Source of the DNA: an uncultured Dialister sp.
GTDB taxonomy: Bacteria > Bacillota > Negativicutes > Veillonellales > Dialisteraceae
Assembly (NCBI RefSeq): GCF_900538805.1
Contig: NZ_UPZP01000116.1
Location: 1-6,271 of the forward strand
Direction of reading: 5' to 3'
DNA length: 6,271 nt
The position numbers and the translations under genes were made by a program. Positions 6,143 to 6,271 of the stretch are shown here, piece by piece. The stretch's first letter is position 1. Every line of letters begins with the position of its first letter. A model generated the notes under the pieces. It saw only the letters and a program-made list of their open reading frames with translations. It ran no database searches and was not told where the DNA came from.

Positions 6143-6191
6143 GGTTCTAAAGTTTAACCGGCCTGCCGGCCGGAGGGTTCTAAAGTTTGAC
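6143..6191 (+). repeat. Hairpin/linker repeat behind the operon terminator
   Basis: The 13-mer GGTTCTAAAGTTT occurs at 6143-6155 and 6176-6188, separated by a perfect hairpin (CCGGCC 6158-6163, loop TGCC, GGCCGG 6168-6173). The second copy continues to AGGGTTCTAAAGTTTGAC (6174-6191). CTAAAGTTTGAC (6180-6191) is the exact reverse complement of 96-107 in the left-hand array, so both belong to the same repeat family. Confidence 0.75.
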
Positions 6192-6201
6192 AGCCCTAAC
6201 G

Positions 6202-6260
6202 GTCAGTCGATTAAAAGGAAGGCCCTTTTATGGGCAGGCTATGGGCCAACTTCGACTGAC
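6202..6260. other. Unassigned stem-loop near the window edge
   Basis: GTCAGTCGA (6202-6210) and TCGACTGAC (6252-6260) are perfect 9-bp complementary arms. Inside them GGCCC (6221-6225) and GGGCC (6243-6247) can also pair, as can TAAAAGG (6212-6218) with CCTTTTA (6224-6230). I see no gene here. It may be part of a larger repeat or the terminator or leader of a gene outside the window. Confidence 0.45.
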
Positions 6261-6271
6261 TTGCACATTCT

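Noticed and set aside
96..6191. The inverted 12-bp copies at both ends as termini of a mobile element
   Set aside because: There is no transposase or integrase inside, no target duplication is visible, and the copies are embedded in multi-unit repeat arrays behind terminators.
6211..6270. Open frame of 19 codons entering from the right edge on the minus strand, ending at 6211-6213
   Set aside because: It is too short to judge, shows no recognisable protein tail, and lies in a stem-loop region.

Overview
The window looks like chromosomal DNA from a diderm Firmicute, most plausibly a member of the Negativicutes (a Dialister-like genome is my guess, from sequence feel only). The reasons are Firmicute-type ribosome binding sites, a lipoprotein solute-binding protein, an AhrC/ArgR-type operator, and genes for Gram-negative-style envelope glycosyltransferases. 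The coding DNA is rich in C and T at third codon positions, which leaves the opposite strand open over long stretches and produces several large but false antisense ORFs.

Layout. Positions 1-180 hold no gene. They contain an array of short perfect hairpins joined by a conserved linker. Next, on the minus strand, is a single gene (225-1025) for an amino-acid ABC transporter substrate-binding lipoprotein, with its own terminator (183-214). Positions 1026-1484 are a divergent control region: two good sigma70-type promoters back to back (minus at 1216-1244, plus at 1291-1319), an almost perfect ARG box (1072-1089) in the leader of the binding-protein gene, and several palindromes and a tandem repeat in the other leader. 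On the plus strand a tightly packed four-gene operon follows: a DedA-family membrane protein (1485-2072), two paralogous ArnT/PMT_2-type polyprenyl-phosphate-dependent glycosyltransferases (2069-3667 and 3664-5415), and a uracil-DNA-glycosylase-superfamily protein (5417-6097). The first three genes are joined by 4-bp stop/start overlaps. The operon ends at a perfect 19-bp stem terminator (6098-6140). Behind it lie hairpin/linker repeats of the same family as at the left end, then an unassigned stem-loop running to the window edge.

How the genes fit together. ArnT-type enzymes transfer a sugar from undecaprenyl phosphate to an acceptor such as lipid A on the outer face of the inner membrane, leaving undecaprenyl phosphate on that face. 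Some DedA proteins return this carrier lipid to the cytoplasmic face, and DedA proteins are needed for lipid A aminoarabinose modification in some Gram-negatives. A translationally coupled DedA-GT83-GT83 cassette is therefore a coherent envelope-modification and carrier-recycling unit (inference). The glycosylase-like gene has no obvious link to it beyond shared transcription. The binding-protein gene is a separate unit, probably for arginine or a related amino acid and probably repressed by ArgR/AhrC.
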